Source of the DNA: VXYL01 sp965208525
Lineage (GTDB): Bacteria > Pseudomonadota > Gammaproteobacteria > Pseudomonadales > Azotimanducaceae
NCBI GenBank assembly: GCA_965208525.1
Contig: OZ242340.1
Coordinates: 2,542,001-2,606,000, forward strand
Reading direction: 5' to 3'
DNA length: 64,000 nucleotides
Shown: positions 28,304 through 37,441 of the stretch, piece by piece
How positions within the stretch are numbered: position 1 is the stretch's first letter
Layout of the letters: each line of letters starts with the position of its first letter
Notes under the pieces: model-generated
Seen by the model: only the letters and a program-made list of their open reading frames with translations
The model's database searches: none
Told to the model about the DNA's origin: nothing
Translations under genes and position numbers: made by a program

Positions 28304-29029
28304 ATGGTCGCTCCTGCCCAACATCAGCCGGCCTTTGTGCTGCATCGGCGGGCCTATCGCGAGACCAGCGCGATCGTCGAATACCTGACGCGGGACTTTG
28401 GCCGCATCGCCGCCGTGGTGCGCGGCGTGCGGGGACGCGGCAGGAACCGACGAGCGGAACCGTTTGACTTGCTTTCCATAGGCTGGCGCGGACGCGGCCA
28501 GCTGGTGACCGTCACCGACACCGAGCCCGTGCACTCGCGCGTGCTGGTGGGCGAGCGGCTCTACGCCGGGCTCTACCTGAACGAACTGTTGACGCGCACG
28601 CTGCGCCACGAGGATCCTGCGCCGAGCCTGTTCGCGCAATACGATGCGGCCTTAAGTCTCCTTGCCTCTGCTGGCGACATGGAGGCGGCATTGCGCTCGT
28701 TCGAACGGCGGCTATTGGAGGAGATCGGCTACGCGATCCCGCTCGACGTCGAGGCGGAACGGGGCGAGCCGCTGCAAGCCGACGTCCTCTACCGTTTCGA
28801 TGGCGAGGGATTCCGCCCCTTGCGCGGCGACAAGGACGACGCGGAGCGCCGAGCTGTGGTCGGCAAGGGGGCGGACATCAGAGCCATCGCCACGGACGAC
28901 TACAGCCGTCCCGAGGTGCGCAGACTCGCCAAGCGACTGTTTCGCCATGCCCTGAATCCGCACCTCGGCGCAACCCCTTTGCGCACGCGCCAACTCATCC
29001 GGCAGGCGTATCATCGTCCCCCGCAATGA
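28304..29029 (+). CDS. recO: DNA repair protein RecO
   Basis: A 241-residue mediator that helps load RecA on SSB-coated gaps with RecR. The N-terminal OB-fold runs over about 1-80 (PAFVLHRRAYRETSAIVEYLT, KRFGR-like TRDFGRIAAVVRGVRG). The helical C-terminal domain includes LNELLTRTLRHEDPAPSLFAQYD and ends LGATPLRTRQLIRQAY. No zinc-finger cysteines are present, as in many proteobacteria. ATG 28304 lies right after the repeat patch. Synteny era-recO supports the assignment. Confidence 0.93.
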   Translation: MVAPAQHQPAFVLHRRAYRETSAIVEYLTRDFGRIAAVVRGVRGRGRNRRAEPFDLLSIGWRGRGQLVTVTDTEPVHSRVLVGERLYAGLYLNELLTRTLRHEDPAPSLFAQYDAALSLLASAGDMEAALRSFERRLLEEIGYAIPLDVEAERGEPLQADVLYRFDGEGFRPLRGDKDDAERRAVVGKGADIRAIATDDYSRPEVRRLAKRLFRHALNPHLGATPLRTRQLIRQAYHRPPQ

Positions 29030-29056
29030 TCCTCCTGTACCCACCGAGACAACACC

Positions 29057-31015
29057 GTGGTCTGGCTGCGTAAGACGCTGCCGCGCAACGCCGACGGCGA
29101 GCCCGTAATGGACGCGTGGCTCGACGCCATCGTGCGTCTCCCGCCGAACGCCCGGGGTCGGGTGTGCGAGACATTCGCGGCGGTGACGGAACCCGAGGCG
29201 CGCACCTTGGGTCTCGAACTCGCGGAGCTCCTTCTGGGCCTGCGCATGGACGCGCCGTCGGTGATGGCCGGAATGGCGTACTTCGCCGTGACGCGGGGGG
29301 AAGTTCGCGAAGGCGAGCTTCCCTGTCTCGAACCGGACACGGCGGCACTGATCGATGCGGTGCGGCGCCTCTCCACCACGGACGTCCTCGCCTTTGCCGA
29401 TTCGCCGCTGCTTTCCAGCGAGCGCAAGACCCAGGCCGGCAACGTTCGCAGCATGTTGATCGCCTTGATCGACGACCCGAGGGTGGCGGTGATAAAGCTC
29501 GCCGAACGGGTGGTGGCGCTCGGCCAGGCAAAGCACGACGCCGTCGACGCACAGCGGCGGGCGGCGCGGGAAGGGCTGGTCTTCTTCGCGCCGCTGGCAG
29601 GTCGCCTGGGCATCGGCCAACTCAAGTGGGCGATCGAAGACCTCGCCTTCCGCTACCTCTTCCCCGCCGAGTATTCGAAGATCGCCTCGCTGCTCGTGGG
29701 GCGACGCGCGGAACGTGAGCGCCATGTCGAGGCGGTGCGTCAGGACCTGGCGTTCCGTCTGCAAGCCAAGGGCGTACCCGCAGAGGTGCATGGTCGCGCC
29801 AAGCACATTTACAGCATTTGGCAGAAGATGCGGCGCAAGGGCATCGGCTTCGCCTCGGTACACGACGTGCAGGCGCTGCGCGTGCTCGTCGACGACGTGG
29901 AGGCTTGCTACAACGTGCTCGGTGTTGTTCACACCCAGTGGCCGCACATCCGCAATGAGTTCGACGACTACATCACCAACCCCAAGGAGAACGGCTACCG
30001 CTCCATCCACACCGCCGTCATCGGCCCCATGGGGCGCATGCTGGAGGTGCAGATTCGCACCCACGAGATGCACGAGGAGGCGGAGCTCGGCGTTTGCGCA
30101 CACTGGGCCTACAAGGGCCACGACGAAGGCGAGGCGGACAAGGCCAACTGGCTGCGCAGCGTGCTCGACTGGCACGACGAGCTGAACGGTGCGGCACAGG
30201 GCGGTGGTCGCGCCGCCGACGGAGCGGAGAGTCCGGAAAGGACCTTCGTTACCACGCCGCAGGGGCACGTCGTGGACTTGAGCGTCGGCGCGACGGCGCT
30301 GGACTTCGCCTTCCGCATCCACACTGACGTCGGCCTCTGCTGCTCTGGAGCCTTGGTGGACGGCAAGCCGACGCCGCTCAACGTGCCGCTGCGCACGGGG
30401 CAGTCGGTGGATGTCCAAACCGGCGATGTCGAAGCGCCTAAGCGAGAGTGGCTGAACCCAAGCCTCGGCTACGTCACCACGGCGCGGGCACGCTCCAAGA
30501 TCCAGGCCTGGTTCCGGGCCCAGTTGGCGGAATCCAACATCCGCGCTGGCGAGGCGCTCTTGCACGAGACGCTGGAACGGCTGGGACTGCCTGCGGATCT
30601 CGAACGGTTGGCGGGTTCCGCTGGCTACGAGTCGGTGAATGCGCTGGCGTTGGCGGTGGGCGTTGGCGACCAGTTGGTTGTGGACCTCGTGCACGACATG
30701 CTGGCACTCGAGAATGGTCAAGGCACGAACCAGCCAGACGAGCCAGACGCCGGCACCGGCACGTTGCACGACCTCACGCTGACGGCACAAGACCGCAATG
30801 GCCTCATGCTCGATGTCATGGCGGCGCTGGCGGAACTTTCGGTGCCGGTCACCAGCGTCAACGCCGAAGCCGACCGCCAACACGCTACCGCCGTCATCCG
30901 GCTCACGGTGCTGGTGCCCGACATGGCCACGGTTGCCGCCGCGGTTGAACGCCTGCGACGCGTGCCCGCCATGAACGACGTTCGCCGCAATCCCGTCGAC
31001 GCTTCCGGCGCATAG
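29057..31015 (+). CDS. relA: GTP pyrophosphokinase RelA
   Basis: A ribosome-linked (p)ppGpp synthetase, 652 residues (E. coli 744). The N-terminal region aligns with the pseudo-hydrolase half, but the HD metal motif is missing, as in RelA rather than SpoT. The synthetase domain follows (HIYSIWQKMRRKGIGF, DDYITNPKENGYRSIHT, VQIRTHEMHEEAELGVCAHWAYK, about 235-350), then a TGS domain (FVTTPQGHVVDLSVGATALDFA) and a C-terminal ACT-like domain. GTG 29057 follows recO by 27 bases. With this architecture it is expected to act only as a synthetase. Confidence 0.95.
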   Translation: MVWLRKTLPRNADGEPVMDAWLDAIVRLPPNARGRVCETFAAVTEPEARTLGLELAELLLGLRMDAPSVMAGMAYFAVTRGEVREGELPCLEPDTAALIDAVRRLSTTDVLAFADSPLLSSERKTQAGNVRSMLIALIDDPRVAVIKLAERVVALGQAKHDAVDAQRRAAREGLVFFAPLAGRLGIGQLKWAIEDLAFRYLFPAEYSKIASLLVGRRAERERHVEAVRQDLAFRLQAKGVPAEVHGRAKHIYSIWQKMRRKGIGFASVHDVQALRVLVDDVEACYNVLGVVHTQWPHIRNEFDDYITNPKENGYRSIHTAVIGPMGRMLEVQIRTHEMHEEAELGVCAHWAYKGHDEGEADKANWLRSVLDWHDELNGAAQGGGRAADGAESPERTFVTTPQGHVVDLSVGATALDFAFRIHTDVGLCCSGALVDGKPTPLNVPLRTGQSVDVQTGDVEAPKREWLNPSLGYVTTARARSKIQAWFRAQLAESNIRAGEALLHETLERLGLPADLERLAGSAGYESVNALALAVGVGDQLVVDLVHDMLALENGQGTNQPDEPDAGTGTLHDLTLTAQDRNGLMLDVMAALAELSVPVTSVNAEADRQHATAVIRLTVLVPDMATVAAAVERLRRVPAMNDVRRNPVDASGA

Positions 31016-31053
31016 CCGCCCTCAAGTCACTCGATCTTGGAGACTTCTCGACC

Positions 31054-31710
31054 ATGCGCTTGATTCTGTTGGGCCCGCCGGGTGCCGGGAAGGGCACGCA
31101 AGCGGCCTTCATCTGCGAGCAATACGGCATCCCGCAGATATCCACCGGCGAGATGCTGCGCGCTGCCGTGGGCGCTGGCACCGAACTCGGTCGCCGCGCC
31201 CAGGCCATCATGGCGACCGGCAACCTCGTCGACGACGCCACCATCGTGGCGATGGTGAAGGAACGCCTGGCCGAGCCAGACTGCGCGGGCGGGTTCCTCT
31301 TCGACGGCTTCCCTCGCACCATTGCCCAGGCCCAGGCCGTGTCGGACGCTGGCATCGCACTCGACTGCGTGGTGGAAATCCGCCTCCCGGACGAGGAGGT
31401 AGTGACACGGATTTCCGGCCGCCGCACCCACGAAGCCAGCGGCCGCGTCTATCACGTCACTTTCAATCCCCCTCGACAGGAGGGCCGTGACGATGAAACC
31501 GGCGAACCCCTGATTCAACGCGAGGACGACCGCGAGGAAACCGTCCGCGAACGCCTGCGCGTGTACCACAAGCAAACCCGCCCGCTGGTGGACTACTACC
31601 AAGCCGAGTCCGCCCAAGGCAAAGGCCGCTACCACACCATCAACGGCAACGGCGACGTTGAACGTATCCGCCAAGACATCGGCAAAGCGTTGGCGGCAAG
31701 GACGTCTTAA
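31054..31710 (+). CDS. adk: Adenylate kinase
   Basis: A 218-residue cytosolic enzyme for AMP + ATP to 2 ADP. The P-loop GPPGAGKGT is near residues 7-15. The AMP-binding STGEMLRAAV and FDGFPRT segments are present, and the long LID contains SGRVYHVTFNPPRQEGRDDETG without zinc cysteines. Length matches the long-LID bacterial form (E. coli 214). A relative of the tandem element near metH starts about 45 bases after its stop in the same sense. Confidence 0.98.
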   Translation: MRLILLGPPGAGKGTQAAFICEQYGIPQISTGEMLRAAVGAGTELGRRAQAIMATGNLVDDATIVAMVKERLAEPDCAGGFLFDGFPRTIAQAQAVSDAGIALDCVVEIRLPDEEVVTRISGRRTHEASGRVYHVTFNPPRQEGRDDETGEPLIQREDDREETVRERLRVYHKQTRPLVDYYQAESAQGKGRYHTINGNGDVERIRQDIGKALAARTS

Positions 31711-31754
31711 GCCGTAGGGGACGGCTTGTCCCGTCCCTCGTACGGAACAAACAC

Positions 31755-31920
31755 GGAACACGTTGAAGAGCCGTGGAAGTGCCTCGAAGCCGAGTCCACA
31801 GCAACGTGCCGGCCAAGCTCTTGGCTAGGTCGGGGTTTGGCGGCGCGGATGGCGCGGTCCCACACGCCATTCGCGGTGAAGGCCCATCAGCTCCTCGCGA
31901 GACAAGCCCTGTGTGGGTGG
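31755..31920 (+). repeat. Diverged copy of the metH-type downstream element, after adk
   Basis: It begins GAACACGTTGA, then GTGCCTCGAAGCCGAGTCC, CAACGTGCCGGCC and GGATGGCGCGGTCCCACACGCC, the same blocks in the same order as the minus-strand sense of the 5.66-6.50 kb array. The end is diverged (CTCCTCGCGAGAC). It lies in the sense orientation relative to adk, whose stop is about 45 bases before. The rest of 31711-32074 shows no gene. Confidence 0.8.
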
Positions 31921-32074
31921 CGGGCAAACGCCGCCATGTTCCTTCCGTGTCAGCGATTCGGCATCCTCGGCGGGTTGGGAACTACGAGGAAAAAGACCTT
32001 TGAAACCGTGGGGTGGCGCGATTTGCTCCATGCAAACCTTCGCGCCCCGAAGGGCCCCTTGGTCACGGAACGCC

Positions 32075-33298
32075 TTAGCGGCGCAAGGGCTGGCCGTCGT
32101 TGCCGAGGAGGAGGATTGCGACGGTTTCGCCAGCGGGCGGGTTGCTGGCGTCGGCGGGGATGATGACGAGGCAGTTGGCGCCCGAGAACGTGGCCAGACG
32201 GTTGGAGCCTTGGTTGCCGTTGATGGCGACCTTGAGTATGCCCTCTTCGTAGCTGGCGATGCCGCGCATGTACTCGCGACGGCCCGGGGCATGCAGGACA
32301 TCCTCGGCGAGCGTTGCGGGGATGGTCAGGGGAGGCGACGACGTGGCACCGGCGAGCAGGTCAATGGCAGGGGCCACGAACAGGAGGCAAGTGACGATGG
32401 TGGAGACCGGGTTGCCGGGCAAGCCGAAGAATGGGGTGCCGCCGATGTCACCGACGGCGAGGGGCTTGCCGGGCTTCAGGGCGATGCGCCAGAAGTCGAT
32501 GCTGCCGAGTTCGGCCACGAGGTTGCGCACGTGGTCGGCATCGCCCACCGAAACGCCGCCGCTCGTGACGATGATGTCGCCGATTTCGGCTGCCTCTTCG
32601 AGGGCAGCGCGGATTTGGTCCGGGTCGTCCGGGACGCAGCCGACGTCGATGATGTCGCTGCCGCGGCCTTCGAGCAGCCGTGTCATTGCGAAGCGGTTCG
32701 AGTCGTAGATTTGCGCTTCGCCCAACGGCATGCCGGGTTCTGCCAACTCATCGCCGGTGGATAGCACTGCGACCCGTACTCGCCGGCGCACACGCACCGT
32801 GCCGATGCCGCAGGCGGCAAGCCAAGCCAGGTCGTAAGGGGTGAGGCGGTGGCCGGCGCGGCAGATGGTGTCGCCCTTGGCGATGTCGTTGCCGGACGGA
32901 CGAACGTGCTGGCCCACCGTCACCGACTCGTCGAACTCGATGGCGGCTGTGCTGGCGGTCACATCCTCTTGCAGCACGACGCTGTCTGCGCCGTCGGGCA
33001 TGGGTGCGCCGGTGAAGATGCGGATGGCCGTGCCGGCGCCTGCGGCCCCGCTGGCCGGGTGTCCGGCGAGGCTTTGTCCCGCGACCTTAAGCCGCTTGCG
33101 ACCTTCGCTAGGGAGTTCCGTTGCGCAAACCGCGTAGCCGTCCATGGCGGAGGCGTCGAAGGGGGGCAGGCTCAAGGGCGCGATGATGTCCTGTGCAGGA
33201 ACCCGGCCAAGCGCGGCATCCACCCGCACGCGTTCGGTACCGCGCAGGGGCTCGATGAGTTCGCCAAGCTTGGCAGCGGCCACATCGACGTCGAGCAT
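32075..33298 (-). CDS. moeA: Molybdopterin molybdotransferase
   Basis: A 407-residue cytosolic enzyme that inserts molybdate into adenylylated molybdopterin (E. coli 411). Supporting segments are FDASAMDGYAVCA near 50-60, VLSTGDELAEPG, TSGGVSVGDADHV, KPGKPLAVG and FGLPGNPVSTIV in the MogA-like central domain, and a C-terminal beta domain ending LLLGNDGQPLRR. ATG 33298 gives the family length. A MITE-like element starts 46 bases upstream and probably contains or has displaced the promoter. Confidence 0.96.
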   Translation of the reverse strand: MLDVDVAAAKLGELIEPLRGTERVRVDAALGRVPAQDIIAPLSLPPFDASAMDGYAVCATELPSEGRKRLKVAGQSLAGHPASGAAGAGTAIRIFTGAPMPDGADSVVLQEDVTASTAAIEFDESVTVGQHVRPSGNDIAKGDTICRAGHRLTPYDLAWLAACGIGTVRVRRRVRVAVLSTGDELAEPGMPLGEAQIYDSNRFAMTRLLEGRGSDIIDVGCVPDDPDQIRAALEEAAEIGDIIVTSGGVSVGDADHVRNLVAELGSIDFWRIALKPGKPLAVGDIGGTPFFGLPGNPVSTIVTCLLFVAPAIDLLAGATSSPPLTIPATLAEDVLHAPGRREYMRGIASYEEGILKVAINGNQGSNRLATFSGANCLVIIPADASNPPAGETVAILLLGNDGQPLRR

Positions 33299-33344
33299 CG
33301 CGAGTCTGGCTCCAGGGGCAAGTGAGTAGAATCGCGCCAGTGTA

Positions 33345-33541
33345 GCCCGGACCATTCATGCATGCCCTACTGCGGACGACGATACACTCGCTGTGGCTGT
33401 GCGTATTCGCTCCGGCCCCCTCAACATAGTGCACAGCTATGCCTTCGGGTTCCGGAACGAAGTGCCTCCGGGCACGCGTGCGCGTCCAGCCACAGCGGCC
33501 TCTCGTCGCCCTCGCTACGCGCATTCATGAATAGTCCGGGC
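33345..33541. mobile_element. MITE-like element, 197 bp, long terminal inverted repeats, flanked by TA
   Basis: The left end reads GCCCGGACCATTCATGCATG and the right end, reverse complemented, GCCCGGACTATTCATGAATG. The match continues with gaps to a shared CGCTGTGGCTG about 50 bases in on both sides. TA dinucleotides flank both ends (33343-33344 and 33542-33543), consistent with TA target duplication. The centre contains a small perfect hairpin GTGCC-TCCG-GGCAC (near 33462). No open reading frame for a transposase is present, so it would be a non-autonomous element. Confidence 0.78.
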
Positions 33542-33564
33542 TAGCGGCAATCGGCGGCCTTCCC

Positions 33565-34176
33565 ATGCAACGCATTCTCGCCGTGGAAACCACCACCGAT
33601 GTCTGTTCCGTCGCGCTTGGCATTGCGCCCCGTGAATCGGCTGTCGAATGGGTCGTGGAGAGTCGCATTGCGCCGAGGGAGCACAATCGGCTGGTTCTGT
33701 CGCTCATCGACGGGATTCTCTCCGCCGCTGGGGTGGCGCGGCCGCAGCTGGACTGTGTGGCGTTTTCTGCGGGGCCCGGCTCCTTCACCGGTGTACGCAT
33801 CGGCGCTTCCGTGGCGCAGGGGATTGCGCTTGGCCTCGATCTGCCGGCGTTTGCCGTGCCGAGTTCGGAAGCGCTGGCATGGGGCATGGCCGCGATCGGC
33901 GTTGCCGGCGAAGGGCGTCGAACGGTGCGGCGCTATTCCCGACCTGGCTGGCTCTACGAAGCCGAGTATGAGTTCGGGAGGGGCGCGGATGAGGTGCGTT
34001 GCGTCCAGTTCGATCAACTCTTGGCGGGGGATGCCCTGTGCGATGACCAGCGCATCGCCATGTCGGCGCAGTTCGTCGGCACCGTGGCTCTGGCAAGAGC
34101 AGACCTGGCGGTTCCGGCCGAGCGCGCGTTGCCGCTCTATGTCGAGGGAGATACACCCTGGCGGCCGGCAGAGTGA
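33565..34176 (+). CDS. tsaB: tRNA threonylcarbamoyladenosine biosynthesis protein TsaB
   Basis: A 203-residue non-catalytic partner of TsaD in making t6A37 on ANN-decoding tRNAs. ILAVETTTDVCSVAL at the start and the central FSAGPGSFTGVRIGASVAQGIALGL match the family ASKHA fold. It is shorter than the E. coli protein (231), with a reduced C-terminal half. ATG 33565 lies 24 bases after the MITE-like element. It overlaps rsmJ by four bases. Confidence 0.92.
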   Translation: MQRILAVETTTDVCSVALGIAPRESAVEWVVESRIAPREHNRLVLSLIDGILSAAGVARPQLDCVAFSAGPGSFTGVRIGASVAQGIALGLDLPAFAVPSSEALAWGMAAIGVAGEGRRTVRRYSRPGWLYEAEYEFGRGADEVRCVQFDQLLAGDALCDDQRIAMSAQFVGTVALARADLAVPAERALPLYVEGDTPWRPAE

Positions 34177-34769
34177 AGGCCGAGGGCGGCGCCATCACGG
34201 TTCGCGTAGCCGGTCGCACGCTCCGCTTCGATGACCGGGAGGTGCGACGCAGGGCAAAGCAGGGGCGACGCGGCGCCTTGGCGCGGGCGTGCGGAGCGCA
34301 ATCCGGCATCAGCGTTCACGACGCGCTGGCCGGCTGGGGTACGGATGGCTTGCTGCTGGCGATGCTCGGCTGTCGCGTTCACATGACCGAGGCACATCCA
34401 GACGTTTGTGCGGCACTGGCGGCGAGGGTGCGGGCTGCCACTTTGCCGGCCTCTTGCCCTGCCCCGACTTTGGCATGTGCAGACGCCCGCGCATGCTGGC
34501 GCGAGCGGCAGTTCGACGTGATCTACCTCGATCCGATGTTCGGCGACCATCCGAGCGGCGCCTTGCCGTCCTTGAGGATGCAGGCGCTGGCAACTTTGGC
34601 GGACGAAATGGACGACGCCGAACTCAGCGAGTTGCTGGCGGCTGCGCGGGGGAGCGCGGCATCCCGTGTCGTGATCAAGCGCCGTCGCCGGGCGCGGGCG
34701 GTGGCGCCACCAGACTGGCGCATCCTCGGCCGCTCGGTGCGTTTCGATGTCTATCGTGGCAATGCCTGA
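34173..34769 (+). CDS. rsmJ: 16S rRNA (guanine-1516-N2)-methyltransferase RsmJ
   Basis: A 198-residue SAM-dependent enzyme (E. coli 250) that methylates G1516 of 16S rRNA. The SAM region is HDALAGWGTDGLLLAMLGC (about 50-68), and the catalytic DPMF motif appears in IYLDPMFGDHPSGALPSLRMQ, which is diagnostic for RsmJ. The N-terminus is shorter than in E. coli. GTG 34173 overlaps the tsaB stop. Confidence 0.9.
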   Translation: MKAEGGAITVRVAGRTLRFDDREVRRRAKQGRRGALARACGAQSGISVHDALAGWGTDGLLLAMLGCRVHMTEAHPDVCAALAARVRAATLPASCPAPTLACADARACWRERQFDVIYLDPMFGDHPSGALPSLRMQALATLADEMDDAELSELLAAARGSAASRVVIKRRRRARAVAPPDWRILGRSVRFDVYRGNA

Positions 34770-34795
34770 CTTGGGTCGTTCTCATGCTGTACAAG

Positions 34796-34977
34796 ACATT
34801 GATCCACAACGGAATTATTTGGAAGCCGAGTCAACACCAACGTGCCGGCCGGATGGCGCCGTGTGAAGCGTCTCGAAGCGAGGGGCCGTCACGCTCCTCC
34901 CGCCGAAGGCGAAGCAACCAAGGGTCAGAAGGTGTAACCAGCCTCCTCCCCGCGAGACGGGCCTTGTCGGATGTCCT
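34796..34977 (+). repeat. Copy of the metH-type downstream element, after rsmJ
   Basis: It begins about 27 bases after the rsmJ stop with ACATTGATCCACAACGG, then GGAAGCCGAGTC, CCAACGTGCCGGCCGGATGG, GAAGCGAGGGGCCGTCACG, CTCCTCCCGCCGAAGGCG, AAGCAACCAAGGGTC and CCCCGCGAGACGGGCC. These are the same blocks in the same order as the sense strand of the array next to metH. It sits between convergent rsmJ and plsB and is in sense with rsmJ. No other gene is seen at 34770-34977. Confidence 0.88.
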
Positions 34978-37362
34978 TCAACGCTCCGTCCGAATGCCGG
35001 ACGACCGTCGCACCGCGTAGCGGATTTCGGCAGGGATCACTTCTTCGGCTTGTTTCAGCGCCGTTGCCAAAGGGCCTTGTGCTGTGTCGTCAAAGCGCAA
35101 CCGGTCGTCAGCGTCTTCGGTAGCGAGCCCCAGGCGGAGCAAGGCATCCAGGAAGCCGTGGAACAGGCGTGTGTCGTGGAACTCTGGGGCATTGCTTCCA
35201 TAAAGTCGCGAGATGCGTTCGGACGTGGCGCCACACTGCTGCATCAAGTCGGCGCGGCTCAGGATGCCGCTGCCGGAGCGAACGAGGACCGTGGAGGCGA
35301 TGAAGTAACGCTCGAGCGCCGGCATCAGGATGCGGGCGAGGAGTTCGGTGCGAAAGCGCCGTTCGAGGTCATGCGGAGCGGTGACGCCCTCCAGTGTCAT
35401 TTCGACCAGGCCCATGGCGCGCATGTGGCGCAGACAGCGGCGGCAGGTGCGGGCATCTAGCTGTGTGTGCAGTTCGTTCGCGACCAAGGGTGCAAGGCCG
35501 GCGAAGGCGCGCATCAAGTCTCTGGCCCAGATGCTGCCGCGTCGCTCCACCACGAAGCAGGCGATCAGCGCCGGTGCCGCGAGCGTGTGCAGCGCGTTGT
35601 TGGCGTACCACGTCATGCGAACTGCGCCGGCGTCATCGAGGCTGACGACGTCGCCGGCCGGGCTGGGCTCGCGGCGCACGAGACCCAGTTCCTCAACGCG
35701 GTCAATCAGGCGATGCGCCGGACGCCAGTCGATTGCGTGGTTGTGGTGGTTGCGTTCCCTTTCGAGAAGCTCGCGATAGACATCGAGCTGCGTTCCGAGT
35801 GCCGCCACATCGATCGCGTGGCGGGGCATGGCGAGGGTGACCAAGGCGACCAGATGGGTGGCGTTGATGCTGGCCGAACGGTTCAGGCGCTCCAGGATTT
35901 CGTTTGCCAGTCGATGGCTGCCGGCCTCCGTGGCAACGTAGGCATCGGGCTCGATCGGCGCCGCGAAGGCAAGCGTTACAGAACCGAACGCCTGCCGCAC
36001 GAGCCGCCTGGCACGGACGATGCCGCCTACCGACTCCGGTCGCTTGCTGCCGCCCGACAGCTCTTCGTCGAAGCTCGCCGCCTCGATCACCTTCTCGTAG
36101 GCGATGTGTACCGGAATCACGGCCAAGGGGCGCGGCAGGCCTCGCGCGACGGCGTCGAGCGTGGTCTGCAGCATTCCTGTGCGTGGTGGCAGCAGGCGCC
36201 CCGTGCGCGAGCGCCCGCCCTCGATGAAGTACTCCACCGAATGGCCACGCCTGAGCGTCTGATAGAGATATTCGTCGAGCACGGCGCGGTAGATGTCGTC
36301 GCCGCGAAAGCTGCGGCGGATGAAGAAGGCACCGCAGCCGCGCAGCAAGCGTCCCACCACCGGTAAGTCGAGATTGTCGCCGGAAGCGATGTGCGGAAGC
36401 ATGAGCCCTTGATGGTGCAGCACGTACGAAAGCAGCAGGTAGTCGATGTGCGAGCGATGGCAGGGCGCGAACACAAGCGTGTGGGTGGCGGCGAGATCGG
36501 TGACGTGTTCGAGGCCATGCACCGCCACGCCGTCGTAGATCCGGCTCCAGAACCAAGTGAGGAAGCGGTCCAGCAGCCGCATCGCAGGGAAGGACATGTT
36601 GGCGGCGATGGCAAAGGCTGCCTTGCGGGCGCGGGCATGGTGCATCGGCTGTGCCGGCTGGCCCTTCGCCTCGGCCTCGATGGCGGCGCGCACCTGTGGG
36701 CTTGTCAGTACGCGCTCGATGAGGGTGCGGCGATGCGAGAGATCGGGGCCCAACGTCGCTTGGCGCTGATTACGAAAGCGCACCCGCAACAAGCGCGCGA
36801 CGCGGCGTTCGGCGCGAGCGGCGTCGAGGCCACCGGCCAGGTCCCGCCAAGGCAATGGACGGTGGAAGTGCAACAACACGTCCTTGCGGTTGAAAAGGAG
36901 GCCGAGCAGGTGGCGCAGGCGCGATGACGTGCCCCAGGATTCGGACACCAGGGAGCGCAGCCAGGACCGTTCCTTGTCTGCGGCCCGACCCCAGAACACC
37001 GACACGGGCACCAAGGTCACGGCTGGCGCCTGGTTCTTGCGCAACTGCCCCTGTATGCGCCTCATGCGTGCCGAAGTGCGGCGCATGGTATGACGGCGGC
37101 GCCAACCGGTCGGTCGGTTCAGAAAGAAGAACCGTCGCCCCTCGTCAAGCACTTCGAGGCGTTGGCGCGGCGCTGGCAAGCCTCGTGCGGTCGCCACCAT
37201 GTCTAGCAGCAGCAGGTCCGCCAGCGAACGGTTCGGCAGCACATAGACGATCTCGTCGCTGTCCTGTGGCGGCGCGCCGGTCACGGTCGGCCGCGCCAGC
37301 GCCCGCACGATGCCCCGTCCAAGGCGGTAGTTGAATCGCTTGATGGGTGCTGCCAAACGCAT
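34978..37362 (-). CDS. plsB: Glycerol-3-phosphate 1-O-acyltransferase PlsB
   Basis: A 794-residue inner-membrane-associated enzyme that acylates sn-glycerol-3-phosphate from acyl-CoA or acyl-ACP, the first step of phospholipid synthesis (E. coli 807). The HxxxxD motif is at His302-Asp307 in APCHRSHIDYLLLSYV. Further acyltransferase blocks are GAFFIRRSFRGD, FIEGGRSRTGRLLPPRTG and LAVIPVHIAYEKV. ATG 37362 is the likely start. PlsB is typical of gammaproteobacteria, which helps place the organism. Confidence 0.97.
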   Translation of the reverse strand: MRLAAPIKRFNYRLGRGIVRALARPTVTGAPPQDSDEIVYVLPNRSLADLLLLDMVATARGLPAPRQRLEVLDEGRRFFFLNRPTGWRRRHTMRRTSARMRRIQGQLRKNQAPAVTLVPVSVFWGRAADKERSWLRSLVSESWGTSSRLRHLLGLLFNRKDVLLHFHRPLPWRDLAGGLDAARAERRVARLLRVRFRNQRQATLGPDLSHRRTLIERVLTSPQVRAAIEAEAKGQPAQPMHHARARKAAFAIAANMSFPAMRLLDRFLTWFWSRIYDGVAVHGLEHVTDLAATHTLVFAPCHRSHIDYLLLSYVLHHQGLMLPHIASGDNLDLPVVGRLLRGCGAFFIRRSFRGDDIYRAVLDEYLYQTLRRGHSVEYFIEGGRSRTGRLLPPRTGMLQTTLDAVARGLPRPLAVIPVHIAYEKVIEAASFDEELSGGSKRPESVGGIVRARRLVRQAFGSVTLAFAAPIEPDAYVATEAGSHRLANEILERLNRSASINATHLVALVTLAMPRHAIDVAALGTQLDVYRELLERERNHHNHAIDWRPAHRLIDRVEELGLVRREPSPAGDVVSLDDAGAVRMTWYANNALHTLAAPALIACFVVERRGSIWARDLMRAFAGLAPLVANELHTQLDARTCRRCLRHMRAMGLVEMTLEGVTAPHDLERRFRTELLARILMPALERYFIASTVLVRSGSGILSRADLMQQCGATSERISRLYGSNAPEFHDTRLFHGFLDALLRLGLATEDADDRLRFDDTAQGPLATALKQAEEVIPAEIRYAVRRSSGIRTER

Positions 37363-37441
37363 GGCGGCAGACTAACAGGCGCCCGCACTTGGTTGCGGAC
37401 GGCCTTCGGCGGGAGGGCGTCTTGTCCCGCGTCGGAAAGCG

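Noticed and set aside
28712..30883. About 720-codon minus-strand frame opposite recO and relA
   Set aside because: Antisense to two well-supported genes, with no recognisable domain.
33345..33541. Considered as a tRNA or structured RNA gene
   Set aside because: No cloverleaf, anticodon arm or CCA-compatible end; terminal inverted repeats and TA flanks explain the structure better.
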